A stretch of DNA of 57,944 bases from NCBI RefSeq assembly GCF_012276985.1, contig NZ_JAAXMM010000022.1:1-57944 (forward strand), written 5' to 3'. Positions 23,181 to 31,471 of the stretch are shown here, piece by piece. This DNA comes from Agrobacterium sp. a22-2. GTDB lineage: Bacteria; Pseudomonadota; Alphaproteobacteria; Rhizobiales; Rhizobiaceae. The position numbers were made by a program, and so were the translations under genes. Numbering within the stretch: position 1 is the first letter of the stretch; each line of letters opens with the position of its first letter. The notes beneath the pieces were generated by a model, which worked only from the letters and a program-made list of their open reading frames with translations, made no database searches and was not told the DNA's origin.

Positions 23181-25373
23181 TCAGGGAAATGGGCGGGCGG
23201 CCCGCAGGCCGATGGCATCGGTGGCCGCGACCTTTTGGGCAGGCGCGATCAGTGGCACGGCATCGTTCAGGTCCTGGCCGATCTGCCGCAACAGCCGCGT
23301 CGTATCATGGGACAGGGTGCGCGGCCGGACAAAGGCCGGCACGAGGGGCACATCGGACGCACCCGGCTTTGATGCCATTTCGGCCGGCTTCGGGAAGGCG
23401 CCGTTCGGCAGCGGGTTTTCGATGCCGGGGATGGGCTTCAGCTCGATACCCTGGTGGGCATAGTCCATCAGCGTCTTGAAGGTCATCGCCGGCAGCGATC
23501 CGCCCGTCATGTTGTTGGTCGAGGTATAATCGTCATTGCCGAACCATACGGCGGTGGTGAAATTGCCGGTATAGCCAACGAACCAGGCATCGCGATAAGC
23601 CTGGGTCGTGCCGGTCTTGCCGGCGGTGACGATGCCGTTGTCGAGGGCAGCGCGCCGCGCCGTGCCATTGTAGGGGATCTTACTCAGCATCTGGTTCATG
23701 TAATCGGCGGCGGTCTTGCTCAGCACCGGGGCGGCCGGCGGCTCGTCGCGCTGAAAATCGTAGAGCACCTCGCCCTTGTAGGTGAGGATCTGGCTGATGC
23801 CGTGGCGGCGCGACTGCATGCCGCCGGCCGGAAACACAGCATAGGCCGTTGCCTGGTCGAGCACCGTCAGCTCCGACGTGCCGAGCGGAATGGTGACGTC
23901 CTTGCGGATCGGCGTCTCGACGCCCATGGCCTTGGTCATGGCGATCACCGAATTCAGCCCCAGCTTGTCCTTCACCAGCTTGACCGGAATGGTGTTGATC
24001 GACTTGGCGATGGCGGTTGCCAGCGTGACGCGGCCGGCATAGCTGTTGCCGTAATTGTGTGGGCTCCAGTTGCCCCAGGCGACGGGGCCGTCGACGATCG
24101 TCGTGTCGGGTGTCATGCCGCTCTCCATGGCCACCGCATAGGTGTAGACCTTGAAGGAGGAGCCCGGCTGGCGCAGCGCCCGCGTGGCGCGGTTGAACTG
24201 GCTTTCGCCATAGTCCCGGCCGCCGACCATGGCGCGCACGGCGCCGCCATTCTCGATCGTCACCAGCGCGCCCTGTTTGACATGGTAGCTTTCGCCATAT
24301 TCGCGCAGGCTGGACGCGACGGCGGCGTCGGCCACTTTCTGCAGGCCGGGATCGATCGTGGTGCGCACGATCAGCGAATGCTGCGGGAAGCGCGCCGCGA
24401 TGCGCTGCACCTCCTCGAAGGCCCAGTCGAGGAAGAAATCCGGCGCCTCGGTCTCTTCCCGGTCGACCACCACGGCGGGATTGCGCCGGGCGGCGATGAC
24501 CTGGCCCTCGGTCATGATGCCGCCCTGCACCATGTTGGTCAGCACCTCGTTGGCGCGGGCGCGGGCCGCCGGCAGGTTGACATGCGGGGCATATTTGGCC
24601 GGCGCCTTGAACAGGCCGGCGAGCATGGCCGATTCCGCCAGGTTGATGTCGGTGATCGCCTTGCCGAAATAGAATTGCGAAGCCGCCGCCGCACCGAATG
24701 TGCCGCCGCCCATATAGGCGCGGTCGAGATAGAGCGACAGGATCTCCTTCTTCGACAGATTGGCCTCCAGCCAGACCGAGAGGAAGGCTTCCTTGATCTT
24801 GCGCTCCAGCGACCGCTCGTTGGTCAGAAACAGGTTCTTGGCCAGCTGCTGGGTGATGGTCGAGCCGCCCTGCACCACGCCGCCGGCCCTGGCATTCTCG
24901 CTCATGGCGCGGGCAAGGCCGAGGAAATCGATGCCGAAATGGTCGAAGAAGCGCCGGTCCTCGGTTGCCAGAACCGCCTTGATCAGGTGATCGGGCAGAT
25001 CGTCGATCGGCGCGGAATTCTCATGGATGATGCCGCGATGGCCGATCAGGTTGCCGTAGCGGTCGAGGAAGGTGATGGCGAAATCGCCATGGTTGCGCCA
25101 GTCCTTGCCGGTTTCCTCGAAGGCGGGAATGGCCAGCGCCAGCAGCAGCACGGAGCCGGCCGTGCCAAGCGTCATACCTTCGCCGAGAAGTTCGAATAAC
25201 CACCGTTTCCAGCCGCGGACGCGAAAGCGGCGGAAGAAGATGGTGATCTCCTCCCAGATCTCGCCAAGCCGGAAGCCCGCATTCCAGAGGGTCGAATCGA
25301 TCCACGAATCGATCTGCAGAAGGATATGGCGTTTCCTGCGCGGTCTCTTGTCTGGCGAAGTGGAATCCGGCAC
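23181..25373 (-). CDS. Penicillin-binding protein 1A family, bifunctional
   Basis: 730 residues, inner membrane with a periplasmic body. Cytoplasmic basic N-terminus, one membrane helix (about 66-86), GT51 glycosyltransferase with ATEDRRFFDHFGIDF (catalytic Glu138) and QGGSTITQQLAKNLFL, and a transpeptidase with SSFK (Ser405, Lys408), SIN (458-460) and KTGTTQ. It polymerises lipid II glycans and crosslinks stem peptides. All key residues are present. A Pro-rich tail of about 80 residues follows. It is the first gene of a minus-strand unit with DUF1214 and DUF1254, divergent from ycgN. Confidence 0.94.
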   Translation of the reverse strand: MPDSTSPDKRPRRKRHILLQIDSWIDSTLWNAGFRLGEIWEEITIFFRRFRVRGWKRWLFELLGEGMTLGTAGSVLLLALAIPAFEETGKDWRNHGDFAITFLDRYGNLIGHRGIIHENSAPIDDLPDHLIKAVLATEDRRFFDHFGIDFLGLARAMSENARAGGVVQGGSTITQQLAKNLFLTNERSLERKIKEAFLSVWLEANLSKKEILSLYLDRAYMGGGTFGAAAASQFYFGKAITDINLAESAMLAGLFKAPAKYAPHVNLPAARARANEVLTNMVQGGIMTEGQVIAARRNPAVVVDREETEAPDFFLDWAFEEVQRIAARFPQHSLIVRTTIDPGLQKVADAAVASSLREYGESYHVKQGALVTIENGGAVRAMVGGRDYGESQFNRATRALRQPGSSFKVYTYAVAMESGMTPDTTIVDGPVAWGNWSPHNYGNSYAGRVTLATAIAKSINTIPVKLVKDKLGLNSVIAMTKAMGVETPIRKDVTIPLGTSELTVLDQATAYAVFPAGGMQSRRHGISQILTYKGEVLYDFQRDEPPAAPVLSKTAADYMNQMLSKIPYNGTARRAALDNGIVTAGKTGTTQAYRDAWFVGYTGNFTTAVWFGNDDYTSTNNMTGGSLPAMTFKTLMDYAHQGIELKPIPGIENPLPNGAFPKPAEMASKPGASDVPLVPAFVRPRTLSHDTTRLLRQIGQDLNDAVPLIAPAQKVAATDAIGLRAARPFP

Positions 25374-25547
25374 CGCTCGACGACGTCCTGAAATTTAAGA
25401 TCTGGCCAATGCTTGACAGGAGCGGCTTGCGCCGACCATGTCTCTTCGGTTCGCGACTATCAGATGTAACTGATAAAGATATGGTTTGCGAAACAAATTT
25501 TAGCGACATGACATGAGGCGCGGCGCAGCCGCGATGGACAATCGACA

Positions 25548-26021
25548 ATGACCGGCCTGCCCTATTGGAAGACCAAGACCCTTGCTGAAATGACGGACGC
25601 CGAATGGGAAGGCCTGTGCGACGGCTGCGGCCTGTGCTGTCTGAACAAGCTGGAGGACTGGGAGACCGGCGCCATCGCGTTTACCTCCGTTGCCTGCAAG
25701 CTGCTCGACGGCACGAGCTGTCGGTGCAAGGACTACGACAACCGCCAGTCGATCGTGCCGGACTGTATCCGGCTGACCCTGGAGAGCATGGAGGAGATTT
25801 CCTGGCTGCCGCCGACCTGCGCCTATCAGCTGGTGGCCGATGGCGACGATCTCTACTGGTGGCACCCGCTGGTCTCCGGCGATCCGGAAACCGTGCACCA
25901 GGCCGGCATTTCGGTGCGCGGCCGCACGGTCAGCGAAGAGGACGTGGCGGTCGAGGATTTCGAGGACTATCTGGTCGAATGGCCGCTGACCGTCGGTCAG
26001 GACAGCGACGAACGGCGGTAG
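25548..26021 (+). CDS. YcgN/UPF0260 family cysteine-cluster protein
   Basis: 157 residues with the Cys-rich N-terminus LCDGCGLCCLNKLED, then VACKLLDGTSCRCKDYDNR and PDCIRL, LPPTCAYQ. The spaced cysteines suggest metal or cluster binding (YkgJ/YcgN group). The end is SEEDVAVEDFEDYLVEWPL as in family members. Function not established. It is divergent from PBP1A (174-bp gap holding promoters) and convergent with the TPR-sulfotransferase, only 16 bp away. Confidence 0.92.
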   Translation: MTGLPYWKTKTLAEMTDAEWEGLCDGCGLCCLNKLEDWETGAIAFTSVACKLLDGTSCRCKDYDNRQSIVPDCIRLTLESMEEISWLPPTCAYQLVADGDDLYWWHPLVSGDPETVHQAGISVRGRTVSEEDVAVEDFEDYLVEWPLTVGQDSDERR

Positions 26022-26037
26022 TCGGGCGACGGCGCTT

Positions 26038-27762
26038 TCACGCCGCCGGCGCCGCTCCTGCCATCAGTCCGGCCTCGGTCAGAATGGCGATCAGCGGCTG
26101 GAGTTCGTCCAGATAACGCGCGGTCTTCTTGTCGACGCCGCTATACATCGGCTGGCGAACCTGCATGGCGCTGATGGTGCGCACGGCGCCGCCCAAGGTG
26201 TGGAAATCCAGGCAGTTCTCGTCCCAGGGCAGATCGCAATAGGCCAGCAGCCGGCGGGTCTCGGCCTCCTGGTCGGTGGTCAGCTGCTCGTAGCTGAGTT
26301 CATAGATCTCGCCGGGAAATAACTGGTGCCAATGATCCATCATGGCGCGGTAATCGACGAAGAAATGGCCGAGGTCTTCGAGGTCGCAGGTGAATTCGAG
26401 CCCCGGTTCGGACAGGAACGAGGAATAGCAGGCCAGGCCATTGGCGAGCGCCGAGCGTCGGCAGTCGATGATTTTTGCGTTCGGCAGGACAGCCTTGATC
26501 AGGCCGATCCAGGCGAAGTTGAACAGCTGCTTGTCGACGGTGCGCGGCGCGCCGGCGGCCACCGCCTCCAGGCTCCGGCAATAGTCCAGCCCCAGCGTGT
26601 GAAGCGTGTCGGGCGAGATGAGGCTCGGATCGGGAAAACGCACGCCCGACCGGTCGGCCATGATGCGCCGCTGGGCAAGGCCGACCAGGGTGCCGATCTC
26701 GCCGACGCCGGTGACCTGCGGATGGCTTGAAAGGATGCGCTCGGTCAGCGTCGAGCCGGAGCGCGGCATGCCGACGATGAAGACAGGGCTTTTCTCACTA
26801 TAACCGACGGATCGATGGCGATCGCGGAAGCCGGCGTCGAAGAACTGGCGCAGCGCTGCGTAATAGTCGCTGGTCGCCCGGTGCGAATAGGCAAGCGAGG
26901 CCCGGCGCAGCTCGTTGGCCTGCCGCAGCGCCGCGAAGGCCTCGCTCGACCGTCCCGTGGCATGATAGGCCTTGAACAGCGCATGGCCGAGATTGATCCG
27001 GTCATTGGACCCATCAGGACTGCCCCTGTAGAGCGCTTCCATGGCGGCGATATGCGGATGGCCTTCCTCGTAGCGGGTGAGCGCACTGAGCCGCAGATGG
27101 GCGTCGCTGTCGCCCGGGCTGATGGCGATCAGCTTTTCGAGGTAATGCCGCGAATCGTCCGCCCTGCCCAAATATTCCGAGACATTGTGCAGGTTGAGAA
27201 GGATTTCACGCGAGGCCGGCGCCGACGCATGGCCGCGCAAAAGCAGGACCAGCGCCTTCTGGTAATCGCCGAGATTGCAGGCAAGGCTCGAATAGTTGTT
27301 GAGCGTCGCCAGATGGTTGGGATCAAGGCGCAGGGCGGCGTCATAGGCGGCGGCCGCATCCGGCAGCTTGCCAAGCCGCGCCAGATTGTCACCGAACATC
27401 GACCAGACTTCGCAATCGTCCGATTTGAGCCGCAGGGCCGCGGAAAAGGCCGTGCAGGCGAGATCGGACCGTTGGCACAGCGCCTCGAGCCGACCGATCG
27501 CCCCATGGGTGGCCGGTTTGCGCGCATCGAGCGCCAGTGCATCGGCCAGCAGAGCCCGGCCGCCGTCCATGTCGCCCGATTGCTGCAACAGGCGGGCCAG
27601 ATCGATCATCGCCTGGATGGTATGGTCGCGAAGCCGGCGGACGGGATCTTCCGGGGATTGGCGCAGGGCAAGCGGCAGCCGCAGCAACGCGGCGCGGCCC
27701 TTTTCCACCACCTGTTCCAGGGCCTGGCGTGGGGGTGTGGCGACCTGCGCGGGTGACGTCAT
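26038..27762 (-). CDS. TPR-repeat sulfotransferase family protein
   Basis: 574 residues from ATG 27762 (GGATCTCG upstream; the longer frame to 27885 is unsupported). The first ~290 residues are TPR-like helices (GDMDGGRALLADALALDARKP, AAAYDAALRLDPNHLATLNN, GDYQKALVLLLRGHA). The C-terminal half has a sulfotransferase fold: FIVGMPRSGSTLTERILSSH is the PAPS-binding loop and CRRSALANGLACYSS the 3'-phosphate site, with FVDYRAMMDHW following. The family resembles bacterial protein-tyrosine or carbohydrate sulfotransferases with TPRs for substrate binding; substrate unknown. It is the third sulfotransferase-type gene in the window. Confidence 0.88.
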   Translation of the reverse strand: MTSPAQVATPPRQALEQVVEKGRAALLRLPLALRQSPEDPVRRLRDHTIQAMIDLARLLQQSGDMDGGRALLADALALDARKPATHGAIGRLEALCQRSDLACTAFSAALRLKSDDCEVWSMFGDNLARLGKLPDAAAAYDAALRLDPNHLATLNNYSSLACNLGDYQKALVLLLRGHASAPASREILLNLHNVSEYLGRADDSRHYLEKLIAISPGDSDAHLRLSALTRYEEGHPHIAAMEALYRGSPDGSNDRINLGHALFKAYHATGRSSEAFAALRQANELRRASLAYSHRATSDYYAALRQFFDAGFRDRHRSVGYSEKSPVFIVGMPRSGSTLTERILSSHPQVTGVGEIGTLVGLAQRRIMADRSGVRFPDPSLISPDTLHTLGLDYCRSLEAVAAGAPRTVDKQLFNFAWIGLIKAVLPNAKIIDCRRSALANGLACYSSFLSEPGLEFTCDLEDLGHFFVDYRAMMDHWHQLFPGEIYELSYEQLTTDQEAETRRLLAYCDLPWDENCLDFHTLGGAVRTISAMQVRQPMYSGVDKKTARYLDELQPLIAILTEAGLMAGAAPAA

Positions 27763-27936
27763 TTCGAGATCCTGTCGGCAGCCCGCGATGATCGACAAAG
27801 GGCGGGCGGAATTTGCGATGCGGTCATCATAGCGATAAAGCCTGCCCGGAGCTTTCCGGGGCCGCCGCAAGCGTTCGAATGACACGACAATGGCGCCCCT
27901 GCCCGTCTCGCTTGCTGACCGCGTGGCGACCTCATC

Positions 27937-28764
27937 TCAAAGCAGCGGCCGATAGCCCTCGGCACCCCAATGGCGCGGCTTGTTGTGGCGGGGAGCTGCG
28001 GGCGGGGCGTAGTGGCGGGCGAGCGCCATCAGCGCGGTGCGCAGCATCAGCTTGGCGGAGCGGGCCGGCCATTGGCGTTCGCGCTCGACCGTTTCCAGCC
28101 CTTTCATGAAACAGCAGATGTCGAGCGCCACGCCCGACAGATCGGGTCCGAGCGCCCGCATGGCGGCCGCCACCCGGTCGCGGGCGGCGAGTGTGCTGTC
28201 GGCCAGATCCGCCTGGCCGCCGCGCTGGCCACTGCCGGTCTGGGACAGGCGCGGCTCCCAGGAGGCGGTGATGCGCGGCTGCAAGCCGCCACGGTTGAAA
28301 TCGGCGGCCAGCCGCTCGCCGGCCTCGATCGCTTCCGTGGGGAAATACGGTCCGCCGGATTTTTCGCGCAGGCGGGCGAGTGCGGCGAGCGGCGATTCGT
28401 CGAGATTGCGGCGCACGGGGTGGCGCTCCCCCTCCTCCAGCACGGTATCGGCGATCATCGTGCGGTGCTGCTCCTGAAAGGCTTCGCCGCCGGGCTCGAC
28501 CAGGGCGCGACGCAGATAGGCCAGCGCCTCTTCGCCGGCCGAGATGCGGTCGCCCGATTGCCGCAGCAGACCGGCGCCGAGCGCCAGGCGCAGCAGGCGG
28601 GCCGGAAAACGGTGCGGCGGATCGCCAGCGGCAGCACGCAGATCGACCTGCGCACCATCGACCTCGTCGATGACCAGGGGCTTGCGGGCCAGCCGCAGCA
28701 GGCGAATCAGCGCCTTACGGTCGGCAGGCGGCAGTTTCGCCGGCGTCAGTGTCGCCTGGGTCAT
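27937..28764 (-). CDS. DUF6456 domain protein
   Basis: 275 residues. The conserved C-terminal block runs DRVAAAMRALGPDLSGVALD then CCFMKGLETVERERQWPARS, which I recall as the DUF6456 signature. The N-terminal ~90 residues look like a winged-helix (RKALIRLLRLARKPLVI, RLALGAGLLRQSGD), so DNA binding is possible. The start codon overlaps the stop of the DnaA-like HTH gene by 4 nt (ATGA), marking an operon of two putative DNA-binding proteins near mucR. Function unknown. Confidence 0.82.
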   Translation of the reverse strand: MTQATLTPAKLPPADRKALIRLLRLARKPLVIDEVDGAQVDLRAAAGDPPHRFPARLLRLALGAGLLRQSGDRISAGEEALAYLRRALVEPGGEAFQEQHRTMIADTVLEEGERHPVRRNLDESPLAALARLREKSGGPYFPTEAIEAGERLAADFNRGGLQPRITASWEPRLSQTGSGQRGGQADLADSTLAARDRVAAAMRALGPDLSGVALDICCFMKGLETVERERQWPARSAKLMLRTALMALARHYAPPAAPRHNKPRHWGAEGYRPLL

Positions 28765-29159
28765 GCCGCCTCTCCTGCCCTGGCCTTCAGAAAGGCGACC
28801 GTAACCCGCTCCAGCGCCGACAGCAGCTCGTCCATGGCCGGATCGTCGCGGCGGTCCTCGACGACGTTGCAGGCGTGGCCGACGGTGCTGCGGTCGCGAC
28901 CAAAGGCCAGGCCGATATCATGGAGCGGCAGCTGCAGCACGACATGGCAGAGATACATGGCGATCTGGCGCACATGGCAGGCGGTGCGGCGGCGATCGCG
29001 GCGCATCAGCACCCGGTCGCTGATCAGCCCCAGCATGTCCTCGGTCAACTGCTGCACGGCAAGGCACAAAGCCCGCGTTTCGGGCGACAGGATAGCGGGC
29101 AGGGTGGGAACGGGCAGCACGCCCGGTGCGGATTGAAATTCGGACTTTTCCAAAGACAT
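28761..29159 (-). CDS. DnaA domain IV-like helix-turn-helix protein
   Basis: 132 residues. The C-terminal part RQIAMYLCHVVLQLPLHDIG followed by GRDRSTVGHACNVVED mirrors the DnaA domain IV helix-turn-helix and its signature (GRDHTTVLHA-like), which binds DnaA boxes. No AAA+ domain is present, so this is not the initiator. The N-terminal 35 residues are poorly structured. It could regulate transcription or compete at DnaA-type sites. Its stop overlaps the DUF6456 start. Upstream to mucR, 29160-29314 is AT-rich and likely carries its promoter. Confidence 0.8.
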   Translation of the reverse strand: MSLEKSEFQSAPGVLPVPTLPAILSPETRALCLAVQQLTEDMLGLISDRVLMRRDRRRTACHVRQIAMYLCHVVLQLPLHDIGLAFGRDRSTVGHACNVVEDRRDDPAMDELLSALERVTVAFLKARAGEAA

Positions 29160-29314
29160 ATGACAACTCCCGATTATAGGATTTTATTCATACATCCTGA
29201 CATCCATCGGAGGAAGAACAAAGAGCGAACATTTGCAAAGCAGATTGCTTTTGTTGCCTTTTCTGCGTGCGCAACAATATTCTTTGGGATTATTTTCCTC
29301 TATGACAAACGCAG

Positions 29315-29337
29315 AAAAGCCGGGTCCAGGACCCGGC
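29315..29337 (-). terminator. Terminator after mucR
   Basis: On the minus strand a GC-rich perfect stem (GCCGGGTCC/GGACCCGGC with a tiny loop) is followed by TTTTCT. It begins 28 nt past the mucR stop. Confidence 0.7.
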
Positions 29338-29364
29338 CATCCTTATCGACATTCAAATTCCGGC

Positions 29365-29793
29365 TTACTTGGCCCGCTTGCGACGCTGGCCGAGGCCCAT
29401 TTCCTTGGCCAGGCGCGAACGCGCTTCGGCATAGGCAGGGGCGACCATCGGGTAATCGGCGGTCAGTTCCCATTTCTCCCGATATTCCTCGGGGGAAAGG
29501 CTGTGATGGGTCATCAGATGCCGCTTCAGCGACTTGAAGGATCCGCCGCATTCCAGGCAGATGATCTGATCGCCCTGCACGGACTTGCGCACCGCCACGG
29601 CCGGCTTCTGCTTTTCGACCACCGACACGACGGGCACGGGCGACGACGTGTTGCTCAAAGCCGAATGGACATCCGAAATCAGATGAGCAATCTCTCCGAC
29701 CGGAACGACATGATTGCTGACATAGGCCGCAACGATATCCGCCGTCAGTTCGACGAGCAAATCGTGCTCCGCGCCATATGCTGTCTCGTTCAT
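29365..29793 (-). CDS. mucR: MucR/Ros family zinc-finger transcriptional regulator
   Basis: 143 residues from ATG 29793 (CAGGAG upstream). The single Cys2His2 finger is C79-x2-C82-x9-H92-x3-H96 (ICLECGGSFKSLKRH), followed by the basic arm and YREKWELTADYPMVAPAYAE, hallmarks of Ros/MucR. The N-terminus (LLVELTADIVAAYVSNHVV) is the oligomerisation region. MucR proteins bind AT-rich DNA and control exopolysaccharide, motility and their own gene. The upstream 29794-30228 is AT-rich and gene-free, fitting autoregulation. Several paralogues are usual in these genomes. Confidence 0.94.
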   Translation of the reverse strand: MNETAYGAEHDLLVELTADIVAAYVSNHVVPVGEIAHLISDVHSALSNTSSPVPVVSVVEKQKPAVAVRKSVQGDQIICLECGGSFKSLKRHLMTHHSLSPEEYREKWELTADYPMVAPAYAEARSRLAKEMGLGQRRKRAK

Positions 29794-30228
29794 TTTATTC
29801 TCCTGTTCAATTCTGCCTGCCGGCGCAGCCGCGACAGTGTCGCGGATGGGCACTCAATTTCAGAGGTCGGCCTCATGCCGCCTCACGTATCGCCCCGCTC
29901 AATTTCCCAAGAAACCTACCCCTAGATCCCATGGGATTCATGTCAAGTTATGCCCTGAACGTCTTCGGTATCTTACTTTTTCGGTATTTTACAGTTCTCT
30001 TTTCAAGACCCTGCTACGACATCCACAACAACTGCTCTAGAAAAGTGACAACTACAGCTGGAAAATGAAGATCGTCCGGTCATAACGCCTTAAAATCGAT
30101 AACAGTATTTCGAAAAATGTCCAGTTGCTGACCTCCCAAATTTTTGGGTATTAGATCCCGTAATTAAACTGGGGACAGCATTTCCGTGGCCTGGCGCAAA
30201 CTAAGCTTCAGAACAGGTTTATTTTTTA
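29794..30228. promoter_or_regulatory. AT-rich gene-free region upstream of mucR and downstream of mnhG
   Basis: No ORF with a ribosome site is seen. The stretch is visibly richer in A/T than flanking genes, with TTATTTTTTATTAA next to the mnhG stop. It should contain the mucR promoter and, given known MucR behaviour, its own binding sites; I cannot define them exactly. No clear terminator follows mnhG. Confidence 0.4.
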
Positions 30229-30585
30229 TTAACCACCGCCGCGCAGCGGCTTGCCCGGCCGATGTTTCATCTCGTCGCACACCGACGACGAGGACAGGAG
30301 ATAACCGACCTGATGGGCGGCCTTGGCCAGCAGATGGGCCGAGACGGGCGCCGTCAGAATGAAAAAGAAGAACCCCGCCAAGGCCCTGACCAGGGTCGCC
30401 ATATCGCCGGCATGCACGCCGACGGCCAGAAGCAGCAGGCCGGAACCGACCGTTCCGGCCTTGGAGGCCGCATGCATGCGGGTATAGAGATCCGGCAGGC
30501 GATTGATGCCGATGGCCGCCACCAGGGCGAAGAAGGCCCCGCCAAGGATCAGCAGAGCGGTGAAAAGGGCAAGCACCAGGGCCAT
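30229..30585 (-). CDS. mnhG: Monovalent cation/H+ antiporter subunit G
   Basis: 118 residues, three membrane helices. Motifs: GINRLPDLYTRMHAASKAGT and FILTAPVSAHLLAKAAH, diagnostic for MrpG/PhaG. Part of the hetero-oligomeric Mrp Na+(K+)/H+ antiporter of the inner membrane. The start overlaps the mnhF stop by 1 nt. Last gene of the operon; the C-terminal tail is hydrophilic. Confidence 0.93.
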   Translation of the reverse strand: MALVLALFTALLILGGAFFALVAAIGINRLPDLYTRMHAASKAGTVGSGLLLLAVGVHAGDMATLVRALAGFFFFILTAPVSAHLLAKAAHQVGYLLSSSSVCDEMKHRPGKPLRGGG

Positions 30586-31001
30586 TACTTTGCTTCCTTC
30601 CGGGACGTGGTGGTGGCCGGCCGTTTCGACTTTGCCTTGGATTTGTTCGCGGATTTGCCTTTGCCGGCCGGTTTTCCACTTGAGACAACAGTGGAGTTAT
30701 CCACAGGTTGCTGCTCGCCGACTGTGCCGCGCGCCAGAATAAAGCGGGCAAAGGCGACGGTTGCGAGGAATCCGACCAGGCCGAGCGAGATGGCGATGTC
30801 GATATAGAGCGTATAGCCCGTCTTGATGGCAATGACGGCGATGAAGCCGATGGCGATGCCGACCAGCATGTCGAGCGCCAGCACGCGATCAGGCAGGGTC
30901 GGGCCGCGCACGACGCGAAACACGGTGAGAAAGAAGGACAAGCCGAGCACGACCAGCGCGATGCTGCAGGCGACGGCGATGATGGCGTCCGGCTCGATCA
31001 T
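30585..31001 (-). CDS. mnhF: Monovalent cation/H+ antiporter subunit F
   Basis: 138 residues from ATG 31001, which overlaps the mnhE stop by 4 nt. Three helices; the motif RGPTLPDRVLALDMLVGIA is typical of MrpF/PhaF and IAISLGLVGFLATVAFARF is the third helix. Unusually, about 45 Lys/Ser/Thr-rich residues (GKGKSANKSKAKSKRP) follow the family's normal end, likely a cytoplasmic basic tail. The longer frame to 31523 is an artefact running over mnhE. Confidence 0.92.
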   Translation of the reverse strand: MIEPDAIIAVACSIALVVLGLSFFLTVFRVVRGPTLPDRVLALDMLVGIAIGFIAVIAIKTGYTLYIDIAISLGLVGFLATVAFARFILARGTVGEQQPVDNSTVVSSGKPAGKGKSANKSKAKSKRPATTTSRKEAK

Positions 31002-31471
31002 TCGAAGGTCTCCCTGATCTTGCGCTCGAAGCCGTCGGCGATGTCGCGCCTGGCGCCGTCGGGATCGGCACAGTCGATGGCGTGGACATAAAGGGTCTTG
31101 CCATCCTCCGAGACATCGACCGACAGGGTGCCGGGCGTCAGCGTGATGAGGTTGGCCAGAAGCGTAATCTCGAAATCGCGCGTCACCGTCAGCGGATAGG
31201 CGAAGATGCCGGGTTTCAGGTCCATCTTCGGCGACAGGACCATCACCGTCACTTTCCAGGCCGATTTGGCAAGCTCGACGAAGAACAGCGCCACAAGCGA
31301 CAGGAAACGCAGCGTGCGCGTGATGTAGCCGATGCCGTTCACCTGCTCGCGGATCAGCCCGAGGATCAGCGCCGACAGGCAGAAGCCGAAGATCAGGTTG
31401 TGCAGGGCGGCGCTGCCGGTGATGGCGGCCCAGATGATCGCCATGAGAAGATTGACGGCATAAAGGATCAT
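30998..31471 (-). CDS. mnhE: Monovalent cation/H+ antiporter subunit E
   Basis: 157 residues. Two N-terminal helices (ILYAVNLLMAIIWAAITGS, then NLIFGFCLSALILGL), a third with FFVELAKSAWKVTVMVL, and the cytosolic domain NLITLTPGTLSVDVSEDGKT, all MrpE family marks. Overlaps mnhD by 4 nt and mnhF by 4 nt, so tightly coupled. Confidence 0.94.
   Translation of the reverse strand: MILYAVNLLMAIIWAAITGSAALHNLIFGFCLSALILGLIREQVNGIGYITRTLRFLSLVALFFVELAKSAWKVTVMVLSPKMDLKPGIFAYPLTVTRDFEITLLANLITLTPGTLSVDVSEDGKTLYVHAIDCADPDGARRDIADGFERKIRETFE

Noticed and set aside
23454..25199. 581-residue plus-strand frame opposite PBP1A
   Set aside because: Mirror frame of a gene with complete GT51 and transpeptidase motifs.
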